Notes: generated by a model not told the origin, from the sequence alone. Counted from the first letter of the stretch, positions 1 through 9,348 are shown. The stretch is 63,298 nucleotides of DNA from Bdellovibrio sp. ZAP7 (GCA_945900755.1 CAMDKS010000020.1:1-63298), one strand, 5' to 3'. Numbers and translations are program-made.

Positions 1-1
1 C

Positions 2-118
2 AACGCGAGGATCCTCAACGTTTTTAAAGCATTTGATGAGCGAAAGGCCAGTTCCATCCATGGAAACACATCCCCCAAATTAGATTTTGGAGAAATTTTA
101 CCAGAATTAACTATATGA
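2..118 (+). CDS. 3' end of a truncated gene, product unknown
   Basis: The frame starting at base 2 stays open for 38 codons and stops at TGA (116-118). It reads as a plausible hydrophilic C-terminus ending in PELTI. The start lies outside the window, so no family can be named. It runs in the same direction as the response regulator at 275, but a gap of about 156 bases separates them and operon membership is uncertain. It may be a chance open frame. Confidence 0.35.
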   Translation, partial: NARILNVFKAFDERKASSIHGNTSPKLDFGEILPELTI

Positions 119-274
119 AATCACTATGTTTTAGATGCGGTAGCCCTGACCTATAAGTCCTAGTTTTTGCAAATCAAAAAAAGACCTGCTAAAATTTAAG
201 AGCATTATGATCCAGGTAATTTTCTGGTGCGGGAAAGTGCTACTCTCTATTTCTATTTCAGGGAATATTTTTAG

Positions 275-919
275 ATGGCGAATGTTTTAGTTTGTGATGA
301 TGAAATTGAGCTTTGTGAGATTCTGAGCGACTGGCTTGGAATGCAAGAGCACACCTGCACGGTTGTCACTGATCCATTGAAGGTCATCGCGGAACTTTCT
401 AAAAAAATGTATTCCCTCGTCATTCTTGATTATCAAATGCCTGGGAAAAGTGGCAAAGAAGTTCTCGAAGAAATTCGCCAAGTTTTTACACCGACGGAGC
501 TGCCGGTCGTTTTTTTGACGGGTCATGGTGCCAAAGAGATTGTGGTCGAGGTCGCAAAATCAGGAATATCAGGATTTTTTGTGAAGCCTCTTGATTTTGT
601 AGCCATGGCAAAAAATCTGCCATTACTCCTCGCAAAAAAAATGCTCATGGACGACGTTCGTACCCTGATGTCTAAGTGCCTTATGTCAGATCCGAGTCTT
701 TCAAAGGAGGCAGGCCTTGAGCAATACGTCTCTAGGCCTAACGCTTTATTCATCTCAAATTTTGCGGGTAAAAAGGTAGTTTTGTGCAGCTCTGATGCCA
801 CAAAAACCCTAAAAGATGGCAAAAAGTGGACTGACAAAGAAGTTCTAAAAACAACCGTCATTTATTCATTTCAGTTTGGTAAGTGGCATAGGCTTTGGCC
901 CACATTCTGGGACAAGTAG
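275..919 (+). CDS. Orphan response regulator with unrecognised C-terminal part
   Basis: Residues 1-120 are a receiver domain. The acidic pair is D8/D9, the phospho-acceptor is D52 in VILDYQMP, the switch Thr is T82 in FLTGH and the conserved Lys is K104 in FVKPLD. The remaining ~95 residues do not look like a helix-turn-helix, GGDEF or histidine kinase output domain and contain a basic, aromatic-rich tail (FGKWHRLWPTFW). It is therefore probably a single-domain-type regulator acting through protein contacts. No histidine kinase is adjacent; the only kinase in the window is at 25.5-27.6 kb. The receiver assignment is firm; the output is unknown. Confidence 0.88.
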   Translation: MANVLVCDDEIELCEILSDWLGMQEHTCTVVTDPLKVIAELSKKMYSLVILDYQMPGKSGKEVLEEIRQVFTPTELPVVFLTGHGAKEIVVEVAKSGISGFFVKPLDFVAMAKNLPLLLAKKMLMDDVRTLMSKCLMSDPSLSKEAGLEQYVSRPNALFISNFAGKKVVLCSSDATKTLKDGKKWTDKEVLKTTVIYSFQFGKWHRLWPTFWDK

Positions 920-955
920 CCCCAAAAAAGCTGAAGTGTTTTAGCGGTTTGCGCC

Positions 956-977
956 TCGGTCGGCCATTTGCGACCGA
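956..977. terminator. Hairpin between convergent genes
   Basis: A perfect 7-bp inverted repeat (TCGGTCG at 956-962, CGACCGA at 971-977) with an 8-base loop lies between the stop of the response regulator (919) and the stop of the convergent DUF503 gene (981). There is no clear T-tract on either side, so intrinsic termination is only suggested by its position. Confidence 0.35.
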
Positions 978-980
978 ATC

Positions 981-1322
981 CTAGTGTTGGCCAGAGGACT
1001 CATCCTCTTCTCCCTCTTCCCCTTCATCGCCGATAGAATCAATGTGATCCATGAGCACAGCCTCGTCGGCAATTCGTCCGATGCCGGAGTCTTCACAGAA
1101 TGCAGAAATGGCGTCCATCTGCTTATTTAGTGTATCTTCGCTTAAGCCTAGACTTGTGTAAGCGATCGAGGATTCGCCGTCATCAGTCATATTTGCGCAC
1201 GCCATTACTGTAATTCGAAATCTTGCACGAAGTTTTTCGACAAGAATCGCCATTTCCTTGCGATCGGCGGAATGGGCTCCGCCTTCATTTTCAAATACAA
1301 CTTTTACAACAGAAAAATACAT
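981..1322 (-). CDS. DUF503 (YlxP-like) small protein
   Basis: This 113-residue protein fits the DUF503 pattern: an N-terminal beta strand (MYFSVVKVVF), a GAHSADRKEM segment corresponding to the family's 'HSLKDKR' region, then LVEKLRARFRITV and a ferredoxin-like alpha/beta ending. The family is small and poorly characterised; in many bacteria it is encoded near ribosome-maturation genes, which is not the case here. The C-terminus is an unusual acidic Glu/Asp tail (GEEGEEDESS). The start is supported by GGGAGG upstream of the ATG. It converges with the response regulator. Confidence 0.6.
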   Translation of the reverse strand: MYFSVVKVVFENEGGAHSADRKEMAILVEKLRARFRITVMACANMTDDGESSIAYTSLGLSEDTLNKQMDAISAFCEDSGIGRIADEAVLMDHIDSIGDEGEEGEEDESSGQH

Positions 1323-1396
1323 AGGCCTCCCTCAGAACGCTACATCTGTTAAAAAAAATACTGGAAATTTTTTTCAGCAGAATCTACTTGTTTAGT

Positions 1397-1732
1397 TTAG
1401 CGGTACACTAATTGGGGCGCTAAGGGCAAGGAAATATTTACCGTGTGATCCATTATCCGGCATTGACCTGAAATGCGAAACCAACGATGCATGGGTAAAT
1501 TGGCGCCGCTAGGAGCTGCGGAATCATTACAAACGTCCCACAGCCCGTCGCGTCTTGCAGCAATTTTCACCTGACAAATGTCATCTTCAGGAATTTTGGG
1601 GCAACGGTCAGTGCTAGCCAAAACCAATTGTCGATACTTGTTCGATTGAAGGAGCATGGTTGACGTTTCAAATTGAACGGCTATAGACAACACGAGAAGG
1701 CTACCGGCCACAACGAGTGACGGTACGTTCAT
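1397..1732 (-). CDS. Small membrane/pseudopilin-like protein downstream of Flp pilin
   Basis: A 111-residue protein with one N-terminal hydrophobic segment (about residues 5-22) followed by an extracytoplasmic-looking domain with four Cys, which could form two disulphides. Its ATG overlaps the stop of the pilin gene as ATGA (1729-1732), so translation is probably coupled. The layout of one N-terminal helix plus a small Cys-containing domain, with an acidic residue inside the helix (VQFETS), resembles TadE/minor-pilin proteins, but I see no diagnostic motif. The function is inferred from its partner only. Confidence 0.55.
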   Translation of the reverse strand: MNVPSLVVAGSLLVLSIAVQFETSTMLLQSNKYRQLVLASTDRCPKIPEDDICQVKIAARRDGLWDVCNDSAAPSGANLPMHRWFRISGQCRIMDHTVNISLPLAPQLVYR

Positions 1733-1971
1733 CGGTCGAGATCTAGGTCGAGGTCAAAATTAGTCGAGTCAACGCCCATTTTTGTGGCGATTTTTGAAAC
1801 ACGGTCTTTAATGATGCTTCCAAGCCACGTTACCGCTGAAATACTCACGAGGAGCGCAAAGCTGCTGACGATGATGTATTCCATGGTCACGCTGCCGCGG
1901 GATGAATTTTTAGGCGAGTGTTTTTTAAGCTTGAGGATAAGGGTTTGAATTTGAGCGGCGATAAATTTCAT
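1729..1971 (-). CDS. Flp/type IVb-like pilin precursor
   Basis: The chosen start (1971) has AAAGGAG upstream and gives 80 residues; a longer open frame reaching 2109 lacks such support. A basic leader is followed by RG-SVTM-EY, which matches the G/XXXXEY prepilin-peptidase site of Flp pilins, and then a ~20-residue hydrophobic helix (about 32-52). Mature Flp pilins are short like this. The C-terminus is a repeated Asp-Leu tail (DLDLDLDR), which is odd. No tad secretion genes (tadA, B, C, Z, rcpA) are visible nearby, so this would be an orphan pilin using machinery encoded elsewhere. Confidence 0.65.
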   Translation of the reverse strand: MKFIAAQIQTLILKLKKHSPKNSSRGSVTMEYIIVSSFALLVSISAVTWLGSIIKDRVSKIATKMGVDSTNFDLDLDLDR

Positions 1972-2258
1972 GTGGACTCCTTTGAAGCGTTGTTTTTGCT
2001 TACAAGGCTTTTGGCCTTGGGCGGTTGAATGAGAACTAAATATTAGAGTGTTTTTTGAGAGTTTTATCTCGATAAAACATGCGGACGCAGAGATGTCTTT
2101 AGCGGACATCCGAGGCTAGTATTTCCTTGCTTTGAATCACAACTTCGTATGGCAATTTTGTATTTTCAGGTTTATACTTAGCGTCAGCAACCCCAGACGC
2201 TCTAAAAAAGATTGTTCCAAATATTACCCGTACTTATTGATTAAAAGGAACTGACCTC

Positions 2259-3332
2259 ATGACCGATTCATCAGCATCAAACAGGTCGTCAGCTGTGGAC
2301 ATTGAATCCTTATCCATTGAGGCGGCGGCCGACGCAGCGTCAAGACTTAGGCAAACGATTTCCGCTGTCATTTATGGACAAGACGAATTGATTAGCGAGA
2401 CATTGGCGTGTTTTATTGCTGGAGGTCACTTGCTTTTGACGGGGGCTCCGGGGCTTGCAAAAACGACGCTCGTTCGAGTTTTCTCGAAAGCATTGGGTCT
2501 TGCGTTTGGCCGAATTCAATTTACGCCAGATTTGCTGCCGTCGGATATCGTGGGCAGTGAAATATTAAATATCGACCCGGAAACATCGCGGCGCAGCTTT
2601 GATTTTTTTCGCGGCCCAGTATTTACAAACATGTTGCTTGCCGATGAAATTAACCGAGCGTCACCACGCACCCAATCTGCGCTTTTGGAGGCGATGCAAG
2701 AGCGAACCGTGACCGTGGCTGGAAAGCGGCATGTATTGCCGCAGCCATTTTTAGTTTTTGCGACGCAAAATCCCTACGAGTCTGAAGGTACGTTTCCATT
2801 GCCTGAGGCTCAAATGGATCGGTTTCTTATGCATTCGTTGGTTGGCTATCCGTCAGCGGAGGCAGAGCAAAAAATGTTATCGACTCATGCCACAGGAAAT
2901 TTAGTTGGCGAAAAACTTGATTGGACAAGTGATGAGCCTGCCATGGCTTCCGGAACTTTGTTGGGCGTGATGCAGCGGGCTCGGCAAGTTCGAGTTGAGG
3001 AGACGTTAATTTCCGCAGTTACAGATATTGTTCGTTCGTCACGGCCCGAGGATTCGATGTGTCCAAAGATGGTCAAAGAGGCCCTTTGGTATGGGGCGGG
3101 TCCTAGAGCAGGAATCAGTCTTATTTCAGCTAGCCGTGCTTATGCATTAATGACACAAAGCGAAGTTGTACGCTGGCATCACATTAAGCGAATGGCTCAT
3201 CCCGTGCTTCGTCATCGCATTCGTTTGACGGCCCATGCGGTGCGTGATGGATTAACAGCCGATCAAGTGGTCGATCAATTGCTCGACCGTGTTCAGGCTG
3301 ATCGCGGCAATCAGGCCTTGGGTATTGATTAA
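2259..3332 (+). CDS. MoxR-family AAA+ ATPase
   Basis: A 357-residue MoxR protein. Walker A is GAPGLAKTT (about residues 61-69), Walker B is LLADEINRA, and the sensor-1/arginine-finger region lies around FATQNPYESEG and PLPEAQMDRF. The C-terminal lid is the AAA_lid_2 type. MoxR ATPases act as chaperone-like remodellers, typically with a DUF58 protein and vWA proteins, exactly the genes that follow. It is first in the operon, has its own AAAGGA ribosome site, and the next gene starts 24 bases after its stop. Confidence 0.95.
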   Translation: MTDSSASNRSSAVDIESLSIEAAADAASRLRQTISAVIYGQDELISETLACFIAGGHLLLTGAPGLAKTTLVRVFSKALGLAFGRIQFTPDLLPSDIVGSEILNIDPETSRRSFDFFRGPVFTNMLLADEINRASPRTQSALLEAMQERTVTVAGKRHVLPQPFLVFATQNPYESEGTFPLPEAQMDRFLMHSLVGYPSAEAEQKMLSTHATGNLVGEKLDWTSDEPAMASGTLLGVMQRARQVRVEETLISAVTDIVRSSRPEDSMCPKMVKEALWYGAGPRAGISLISASRAYALMTQSEVVRWHHIKRMAHPVLRHRIRLTAHAVRDGLTADQVVDQLLDRVQADRGNQALGID

Positions 3333-3356
3333 TCAGATCGAGAATGCGGGCTAGCC

Positions 3357-4271
3357 ATGGAAAGTCACCTCAGTAGTAATTATACACTCGCCGATCTTCA
3401 GCCAGGAATTCCGGAGGATATTGCGTCGTCGCGTTCGAAGTCCTCGCCGCGTATGCAGGGCTCCATGATTATGAATTTGCGCCGCATTTCGCGCAGTCCC
3501 GAGAACTCTAGAGTCTATGTGCACGGCGACCCGATTCGCCTTATTGACTGGAAAGCATATGCGCGTACGGATGAGCTAATTGTCAGGGAGCATCGCGACG
3601 AAGCTTCGGCGAATGTGGCGATCGTGCTTGATAGAGGCGATACGTTGAATTGGCCGCCGCAAGCGTCGCTGCGAGAGCATGGTGTGGCAGAGAAGTCCCT
3701 TCCAAAAATTGAAACAGCGATTCGTATCGCTTTGTATCTTGCGTATTCACATTTGACTATTGGCGATGCCGTGACCCTTGGTTTTTTAGATCATCGCGGA
3801 GATGTGAGTCGCGTGTGGATTCCTCGCAGCCCTACCGATGTATTGGATATGTACGCCCACTGTGTGCGATCTGGTTTTGCAGACGCCCTAGAGTCGTTTA
3901 TGGTGGTAGCGAATTGGACGCCAACCAATTTTAACTGTACCTGGTGGTTGAGTGATTTTTTATCTAACACCGTATTTCCTGATGCGTGGACAGAAATCCG
4001 TGGGTTGTCCGTGATTCATGTTTTTAGTTGGTTAGAATCTAAATCAGCATGGATGGACGGGCCGACGACCTATCGTGACGAGTCGCGTGGGCGCAAAATA
4101 TATTTGGGTGACCAGTTAAAGGCGGCAGATGCTTGGGCGACAGCCATGAAAGACTGGCGAAGCAAGGTGCATAAGACCGTAAAGAAGGCTGGTGGCGTTT
4201 ACCTGGCTATTGATGACCACACGAAGGTGGGAGATTTTTTTCACTGGTTAACGACGGAGGCCATTCGCTAA
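3357..4271 (+). CDS. DUF58 domain protein
   Basis: A 304-residue soluble-looking protein with the DUF58 core, including the signature DPIRLIDWKAYARTDELIVRE (here split across about residues 58-78) with the conserved Asp-Trp. The following region (VAIVLDRGDTLNW) is the degenerate vWA-like part of DUF58 proteins. The family nearly always sits beside MoxR and is thought to be part of a membrane-associated chaperone or metal-insertion system. The ribosome site is weak, suggesting coupling to moxR. Its stop codon overlaps the ATG of the next gene (TAATG). Confidence 0.92.
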   Translation: MESHLSSNYTLADLQPGIPEDIASSRSKSSPRMQGSMIMNLRRISRSPENSRVYVHGDPIRLIDWKAYARTDELIVREHRDEASANVAIVLDRGDTLNWPPQASLREHGVAEKSLPKIETAIRIALYLAYSHLTIGDAVTLGFLDHRGDVSRVWIPRSPTDVLDMYAHCVRSGFADALESFMVVANWTPTNFNCTWWLSDFLSNTVFPDAWTEIRGLSVIHVFSWLESKSAWMDGPTTYRDESRGRKIYLGDQLKAADAWATAMKDWRSKVHKTVKKAGGVYLAIDDHTKVGDFFHWLTTEAIR

Positions 4272-6913
4272 TGAATGTGATTCCTGTTGGATTGCAATCA
4301 ATTTTTTCTTGGTCGGGCCTGTCATCGCTGGCGGTGGGATTAGCAGCCGTTTCAATCATATTGTGGCTGATTGTGCGCATTCGAACACGAGATTTTTGGA
4401 TGCCGATCATTCGAATATTGGAAATGCCAGTAAGTCGATTGCCCAGAATTATAGTAAAAAAACCACCCTGGATTCCGTTTATCGCTTTTGTCGTTAGTGC
4501 GGCTGCCCTATCTCTTTGGAGCACAAGACCTAGTGTCAAGGTGTTCTCCGAATTTGAGCCGGGAATATCTCAAATTCATGTCTATGTAGATATGAGTCCA
4601 TCGGTTTCAGCGCACATTACTCTGACCGAGCTTGGTCAGAAATTGGTTTCAGTTCTAGAGCAAATTGGACCGAAAGCGCGCGTTAGTTTTGGAACGAGTC
4701 ATGGCGATGATGTTTATGAAATGACGACACCGTCTAGTGCGGCCGAATTGATAATGGGGTTGGGATTCCATCGCGGAGGCTCTAAAATTGGTCGTGGTAT
4801 TCGTGCTCAAGTTGCACGCATTGGTGAAATTGACCAATTATTTATTATTTCAGATCGGGATCAACACAGTTGGGGTGGCTTCCAGTGGCAATATTTACTG
4901 GTGGATGCAGATGTCAGGCATGTGGATGTCGAGGCCACTTCAAACCGAGAGTTTTTATCTAACGTATTTATCCAAGATGCGCATTTTCTAAGTGCCGTGG
5001 GCGCGAGGACGATGGACTGGGAGATTGAAATTTCGGAAGGTGTGTTGGCCACGGCCGAGTCAGGCACTTTGACCGCCAGTTATGGCGGAGAGACGTTGGG
5101 TTCTGTAAACTGGGATATTCCAGCAGGGCGGCGTCACGCGACGATTAGTATGGCGTGGCCGTCCATGCAAATCCCACAAGACGGATCTAAGCAGGCCATT
5201 GAATGGACCCTGGAAGTGGTCGGAGGCGATTCTTTGATCTTAGATAATAAATTTCGAACGCCGGTTATTGGTCGCCGAGATCGTGTGCTTGTGATTGGAG
5301 AGCCGACTGGCGAATTAAGGTTGGAAGACCCGCTGTCGCCGTTGGAGACGGCTCTTGAAGTTTCGGGGTATGACGTTTTGCGCTTTGATCAGTGGCCATT
5401 GCTGGCGACTGGAAAAACTCCAGAGTTTATGACCGGAGCGCAATTTATGATTGTGCTCTCAGGCGAAGACTCAAGTCGAGATTCTTGGTGCCCAAAACTT
5501 GCAACTAGTGAGATGACACAAGTTAGTCGTGTGGGGCGGCGCGGAATTCCCATTTGGATCACGCCTCGTCTTGCGGGAGAGTCGTTTGCGGCTATCTGTC
5601 AATGTGTTGCGCAATATGGTCTTGGAATAACGAAAGACATGTGTGATGAGGGACTACCTCGCGAGAGGTGGATTGATATCTTGGTTGCCGTTGGCGCAAA
5701 ACAAATTGGTGGAGAAGTCGGTGCAGCACACGAAGGGATCGCCATGTTGTTAATGGACCCGGTTAAGGGTTTAGATTTAACTTTGTTTACGGTGCCGTTG
5801 CGACCGAATCCAAAGTTTGGCATAACGTGGGGCAGTTTTCCAATTCTTATAAAACGCCTTGCTAGCCTTACCACCGTTCAAACATCGGGGAGCGAAGATT
5901 CCGGTGGAGGCGCTTGGTTTCGATTTTCTGATGTGTCGGAAGTCGCAGACAGAGACTTCGGGTCTGATGTCTCTAGGACGATGGTGCTTCGCGAGACAAA
6001 TGTGCCGATGGGCGAGAGCATGCTTGCCTTTGTCGCGCCTGCGGAATTGCCCCCGTCTTGGTCGGCCTCGGGTGGGGTGGCGCGCAATCATGCTCCAAAT
6101 AAAAGAGATAGTGAAGATCCTTGGCCATGGGTGCGAGTCTTGGTTGGGTCTATAATTATGGCGATGCTTGCGGAAATAGTTTGGCAATGGCGTCGTTTGA
6201 GAATGGCGCGAATGGAAAAACTTGCAGCCATTCTTTTGATAACAGTAGGTTCATTTGTTTGGGAGAACCAGTCACAGGCTCAAGTCCATATCGATTGGAT
6301 GAATACTAAGGAATCCACCATTGTGACGTTTCAGACTCTTGCCCATGAAGTTTCTTCGCGAACTAGTTTTGAGATGTCCCCGAAGCCGGATTTTTTTAGC
6401 GTCTTTGACGAGGCGGCCTCCGAACGCCCGTGGGTATGGACGGCGTCTGTTTCAAAGCTCGCAGATTCCAATGGCCGAATGACGAAAGTAGGTCGCATGT
6501 GGCTAAAGCGTGGCGGGATATTGATTGTAGATGGACCTCAGCCGACCGGTGCTTTGGAAAAATTATTGGAGCCGTTGATGCGTGGCACTGTCAATCCGTC
6601 TGGGTGGATGGGGTTGCCCCCAGATCATGAGTTCATGCGGAGTTTTTATCTCCTGAATTCTCTTCCCAGCTGCAAAGGGCGCGGATGGCAAATTTTTTCC
6701 TTCGACGGGCGGGTGGCGGCAATTGCGGCTCCCTACTCCCTGCTTTCCTCGTTGCAAGATGTGCCGCAAAAGTGGTCGTGTGACACGGCCGTGGCAAATG
6801 AGCAACAGGTGCGAATTTTTGTGAATTTGATGATGATGGCCTTCACTACCGATTATAAACGAGACCAAATTCACTTGCCTGAAATCTTGAAACGATTGAG
6901 GGCTCCGCAATGA
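4271..6913 (+). CDS. BatA-like membrane protein with vWA-like site and C-terminal DUF4159
   Basis: An 880-residue membrane protein. Two N-terminal hydrophobic helices (about 17-38 and 67-84) resemble the BatA N-terminal domain. A vWA-like segment follows with a MIDAS-type DxSxS at D107-S109-S111 (YVDMSPSVS). Two more hydrophobic segments lie near 623-665. The last ~200 residues fit DUF4159: WLKRGGILIVDGP and PPDHEFMRSFYLL. DUF4159 adopts an amidotransferase/ThuA-like fold without known activity. BatA-DUF4159 fusions of 850-950 residues occur beside MoxR/DUF58 genes, mainly in alphaproteobacteria. Coupled on both sides: TAATG with DUF58 and ATGA with the next gene. Confidence 0.85.
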   Translation: MNVIPVGLQSIFSWSGLSSLAVGLAAVSIILWLIVRIRTRDFWMPIIRILEMPVSRLPRIIVKKPPWIPFIAFVVSAAALSLWSTRPSVKVFSEFEPGISQIHVYVDMSPSVSAHITLTELGQKLVSVLEQIGPKARVSFGTSHGDDVYEMTTPSSAAELIMGLGFHRGGSKIGRGIRAQVARIGEIDQLFIISDRDQHSWGGFQWQYLLVDADVRHVDVEATSNREFLSNVFIQDAHFLSAVGARTMDWEIEISEGVLATAESGTLTASYGGETLGSVNWDIPAGRRHATISMAWPSMQIPQDGSKQAIEWTLEVVGGDSLILDNKFRTPVIGRRDRVLVIGEPTGELRLEDPLSPLETALEVSGYDVLRFDQWPLLATGKTPEFMTGAQFMIVLSGEDSSRDSWCPKLATSEMTQVSRVGRRGIPIWITPRLAGESFAAICQCVAQYGLGITKDMCDEGLPRERWIDILVAVGAKQIGGEVGAAHEGIAMLLMDPVKGLDLTLFTVPLRPNPKFGITWGSFPILIKRLASLTTVQTSGSEDSGGGAWFRFSDVSEVADRDFGSDVSRTMVLRETNVPMGESMLAFVAPAELPPSWSASGGVARNHAPNKRDSEDPWPWVRVLVGSIIMAMLAEIVWQWRRLRMARMEKLAAILLITVGSFVWENQSQAQVHIDWMNTKESTIVTFQTLAHEVSSRTSFEMSPKPDFFSVFDEAASERPWVWTASVSKLADSNGRMTKVGRMWLKRGGILIVDGPQPTGALEKLLEPLMRGTVNPSGWMGLPPDHEFMRSFYLLNSLPSCKGRGWQIFSFDGRVAAIAAPYSLLSSLQDVPQKWSCDTAVANEQQVRIFVNLMMMAFTTDYKRDQIHLPEILKRLRAPQ

Positions 6914-9267
6914 ATGTGGTCGCAATAATTTGGTTGTGTTGCATCGTCGGGATTACATATTTTTGGATGCGAAATTTGGGAATTGTGCGGGGACTTGGCG
7001 CTGGATTGTGTCGGCTTGGTTGGACCATTCCTATTATTTTGAGTCTTTTCCCAGAGACGGTGACCAAGAGAATTCCTGGGACTGTAGCTTTGCAGCCGAT
7101 CCATGTTTTGGTTGATGATTCCGATAGTATGTCTCAGTCAGAGACAAATCAGGGATCCCCCAAAGGTCAGGCCAAGGATTTACTCAAACGTATCGATGAT
7201 GTTTGTTTGCAATTTGGATGTATGCCAAAGGTCACCCATTTGTCAGAGCTGGCGAAGGATACAAAAAAAGGATTCACACCCTTAAGTCGTGTGATCGAAC
7301 CCTGGCTTTACAAAACAGGTGGAGAGCCCTGGATGATTTTGTCGGACGGAGGGGATTTTCGTCCCTCGATCAATTGGGATGATCGCCTCAAGGACCGGGG
7401 TCGTGAGGCCGGCAATCATCAACACAAAATAACTGCAAACGGAAAGCAATGGCATAAGACTCTTGGTTTAGTCGCGGCATTTGGCTCTCCTCGGGTTCCT
7501 GGCTTTACTGTTGAATCCGTTGCCATGGCGCCACTTGCGTTTGAGGGCAAAAATGTACAGGTCACAGCTCGAGTTGAACGAGTCCGAGAGGAGGGTTCAA
7601 AGGCGGCTCGAGTTCAAGTGCAAGTTTTATTAGACGGCAAAGTTACGACGTCTAGTGAAATTGAATTTGCAGCGGGCGCCTCCGAAGGAGCCGCTGACAT
7701 GACGTTTGCTGCGCCAAAGCGTGGTCCCCATATTATTTCGGTCAAAGCCCTAGCCGTTGCCGGCGAGCTTGATACTTGGGACAATATACAAACTCGTGTC
7801 CTCGACGTCATGCCAAATACAGTTGGAGTGTTGCACCTATTGGGCTCCCCTGCTTGGGACGGTCGATTTATGAGGAGATTTCTTAAAGCCGAACCGAAAT
7901 TTGATGTCATCAGCTTCTTTATTTTGCGAGATCCATGGGACAGTCAAAATGCAAGTGAGCGTGAACTAAGTCTCATACCATTTCCCGTTGAACGTTTGTT
8001 TACGGAGGAGCTCGTCAATTTTCGCGTCATCGTGATGCAGAACTTTACCTTGATGCGTTTTTTGCAACCTGAGTATCAAAAAAATCTTGCCAATTTTGTT
8101 AAAAATGGCGGGGGAATCTTATTTATTGGCGGTCCCCGTGCTCTGACAGATGCGGATGTTAGTAATTCTTCCTTTTTGACTGATCTATTGCCGTTTGAAA
8201 TTAAACCGGGCTCTCAGCCTCGTAATGCTGCGACTGGGGAGGCCGGTGTGGTCGAGGACACAACAGCCGGTATGGGATCTTCCTTTGATCCAGAGGCTCA
8301 GTTTAAAATAGAGCTAGCATCTCCCGATGCGCCAAAGAGGGCCTTAGCCAGTATTTATGAATCTTGGCAAGTCTTAGGTCCTCGCTTGGCGTCCTTAAAC
8401 AATTTAAAGGGTCTTCATCGCATGGAGGCCATAAATTTTCGCGATAAAGAAGTAACCCCATTATTAAATGCGAGACTGAAGGATGGTCGAACGGTGCCGC
8501 TGGCCGTCGCTTCGTATCCGGGGAAAGGGCGTGCCCTCTGGTTATTCAGCGATTCCATGTGGCGATCTGCGATGTCTTCAAATCCAGAAAATTCTCGTTC
8601 CGATTACCATTCGTTTATGGATAGTGCATTAGGTTGGCTGACCGGAGGTGATTTGCGTGGGACCATTTCGGTGCGAGATTTTAAAGTAGAAAAACAAGGA
8701 GAGCTCTCCGATAAGATTAAATGGCAGGCCGTGTTTAGCGGTTCGGCGGCTCGCTATATAAAATCGGCGACAGTCATGCGGATTTCTGTGTGTGGAGTCG
8801 GCATAGGGGCAGAAGGGATTACGTTCGGTGGAGCCTCAGGCGAGTCAGTGGCCGTTGACGGTGAGATTGCCTCGACCATCCGCGATGGCATGCTGTGCGG
8901 TTTGAAATTAGATGTGGAACATCCATCATTTGGCAGTTTGTCTGTTAGCAGCTGGGCGATGATTCCTGAAACACTAGATGATAACAGCATGGGGGCATCT
9001 CCGGCTAAAATGCGTCAATTGGCGTCGTTGACGGGGTCTACGTTTGTCGAAGCGAATGGGGACCGGTCCCGTGATGTCGAGCAGTGGCTGCAAATGTGGG
9101 GAGCTTCGGACGGAAAATCGTTGCCTGATAAAATGAAGTCGACGCGGGAGTTTTATTGGCCGATGGATTACTCCTGGCTTTGGGTGTTATTTCTACTGTT
9201 GCCGGCCGAGGTGTTGATTCGCAGGTGGCACCTGCTGGTGGGGCAAAAAAACAGGTTTTTTGCCTAA
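6910..9267 (+). CDS. Large membrane protein with vWA-like site and amidotransferase-like fold
   Basis: A 785-residue protein. Two N-terminal membrane helices (about 4-20 and 27-47) are followed by a MIDAS-like DxSxS (D69-S71-S73, VDDSDSMS). The central domain (NFVKNGGGILFIGGPRALTD, about 395-415) looks like a class I glutamine amidotransferase-like fold but shows no catalytic Cys in the usual nucleophile-elbow setting. A C-terminal helix (SWLWVLFLLLPAEVLI) anchors the end. Such proteins regularly close MoxR-DUF58-BatA/DUF4159 operons. The ATGA overlap with the previous gene implies coupled translation and perhaps a stoichiometric complex. Confidence 0.8.
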   Translation: MNVVAIIWLCCIVGITYFWMRNLGIVRGLGAGLCRLGWTIPIILSLFPETVTKRIPGTVALQPIHVLVDDSDSMSQSETNQGSPKGQAKDLLKRIDDVCLQFGCMPKVTHLSELAKDTKKGFTPLSRVIEPWLYKTGGEPWMILSDGGDFRPSINWDDRLKDRGREAGNHQHKITANGKQWHKTLGLVAAFGSPRVPGFTVESVAMAPLAFEGKNVQVTARVERVREEGSKAARVQVQVLLDGKVTTSSEIEFAAGASEGAADMTFAAPKRGPHIISVKALAVAGELDTWDNIQTRVLDVMPNTVGVLHLLGSPAWDGRFMRRFLKAEPKFDVISFFILRDPWDSQNASERELSLIPFPVERLFTEELVNFRVIVMQNFTLMRFLQPEYQKNLANFVKNGGGILFIGGPRALTDADVSNSSFLTDLLPFEIKPGSQPRNAATGEAGVVEDTTAGMGSSFDPEAQFKIELASPDAPKRALASIYESWQVLGPRLASLNNLKGLHRMEAINFRDKEVTPLLNARLKDGRTVPLAVASYPGKGRALWLFSDSMWRSAMSSNPENSRSDYHSFMDSALGWLTGGDLRGTISVRDFKVEKQGELSDKIKWQAVFSGSAARYIKSATVMRISVCGVGIGAEGITFGGASGESVAVDGEIASTIRDGMLCGLKLDVEHPSFGSLSVSSWAMIPETLDDNSMGASPAKMRQLASLTGSTFVEANGDRSRDVEQWLQMWGASDGKSLPDKMKSTREFYWPMDYSWLWVLFLLLPAEVLIRRWHLLVGQKNRFFA

Positions 9268-9348
9268 GACGCAAGGGCTTTAGCTGTTGCCCAGAGTCAT
9301 GAAATTTGATAGCGTTTTTGAGAGACTAAATTTCGTTAAGGGTGTGAC

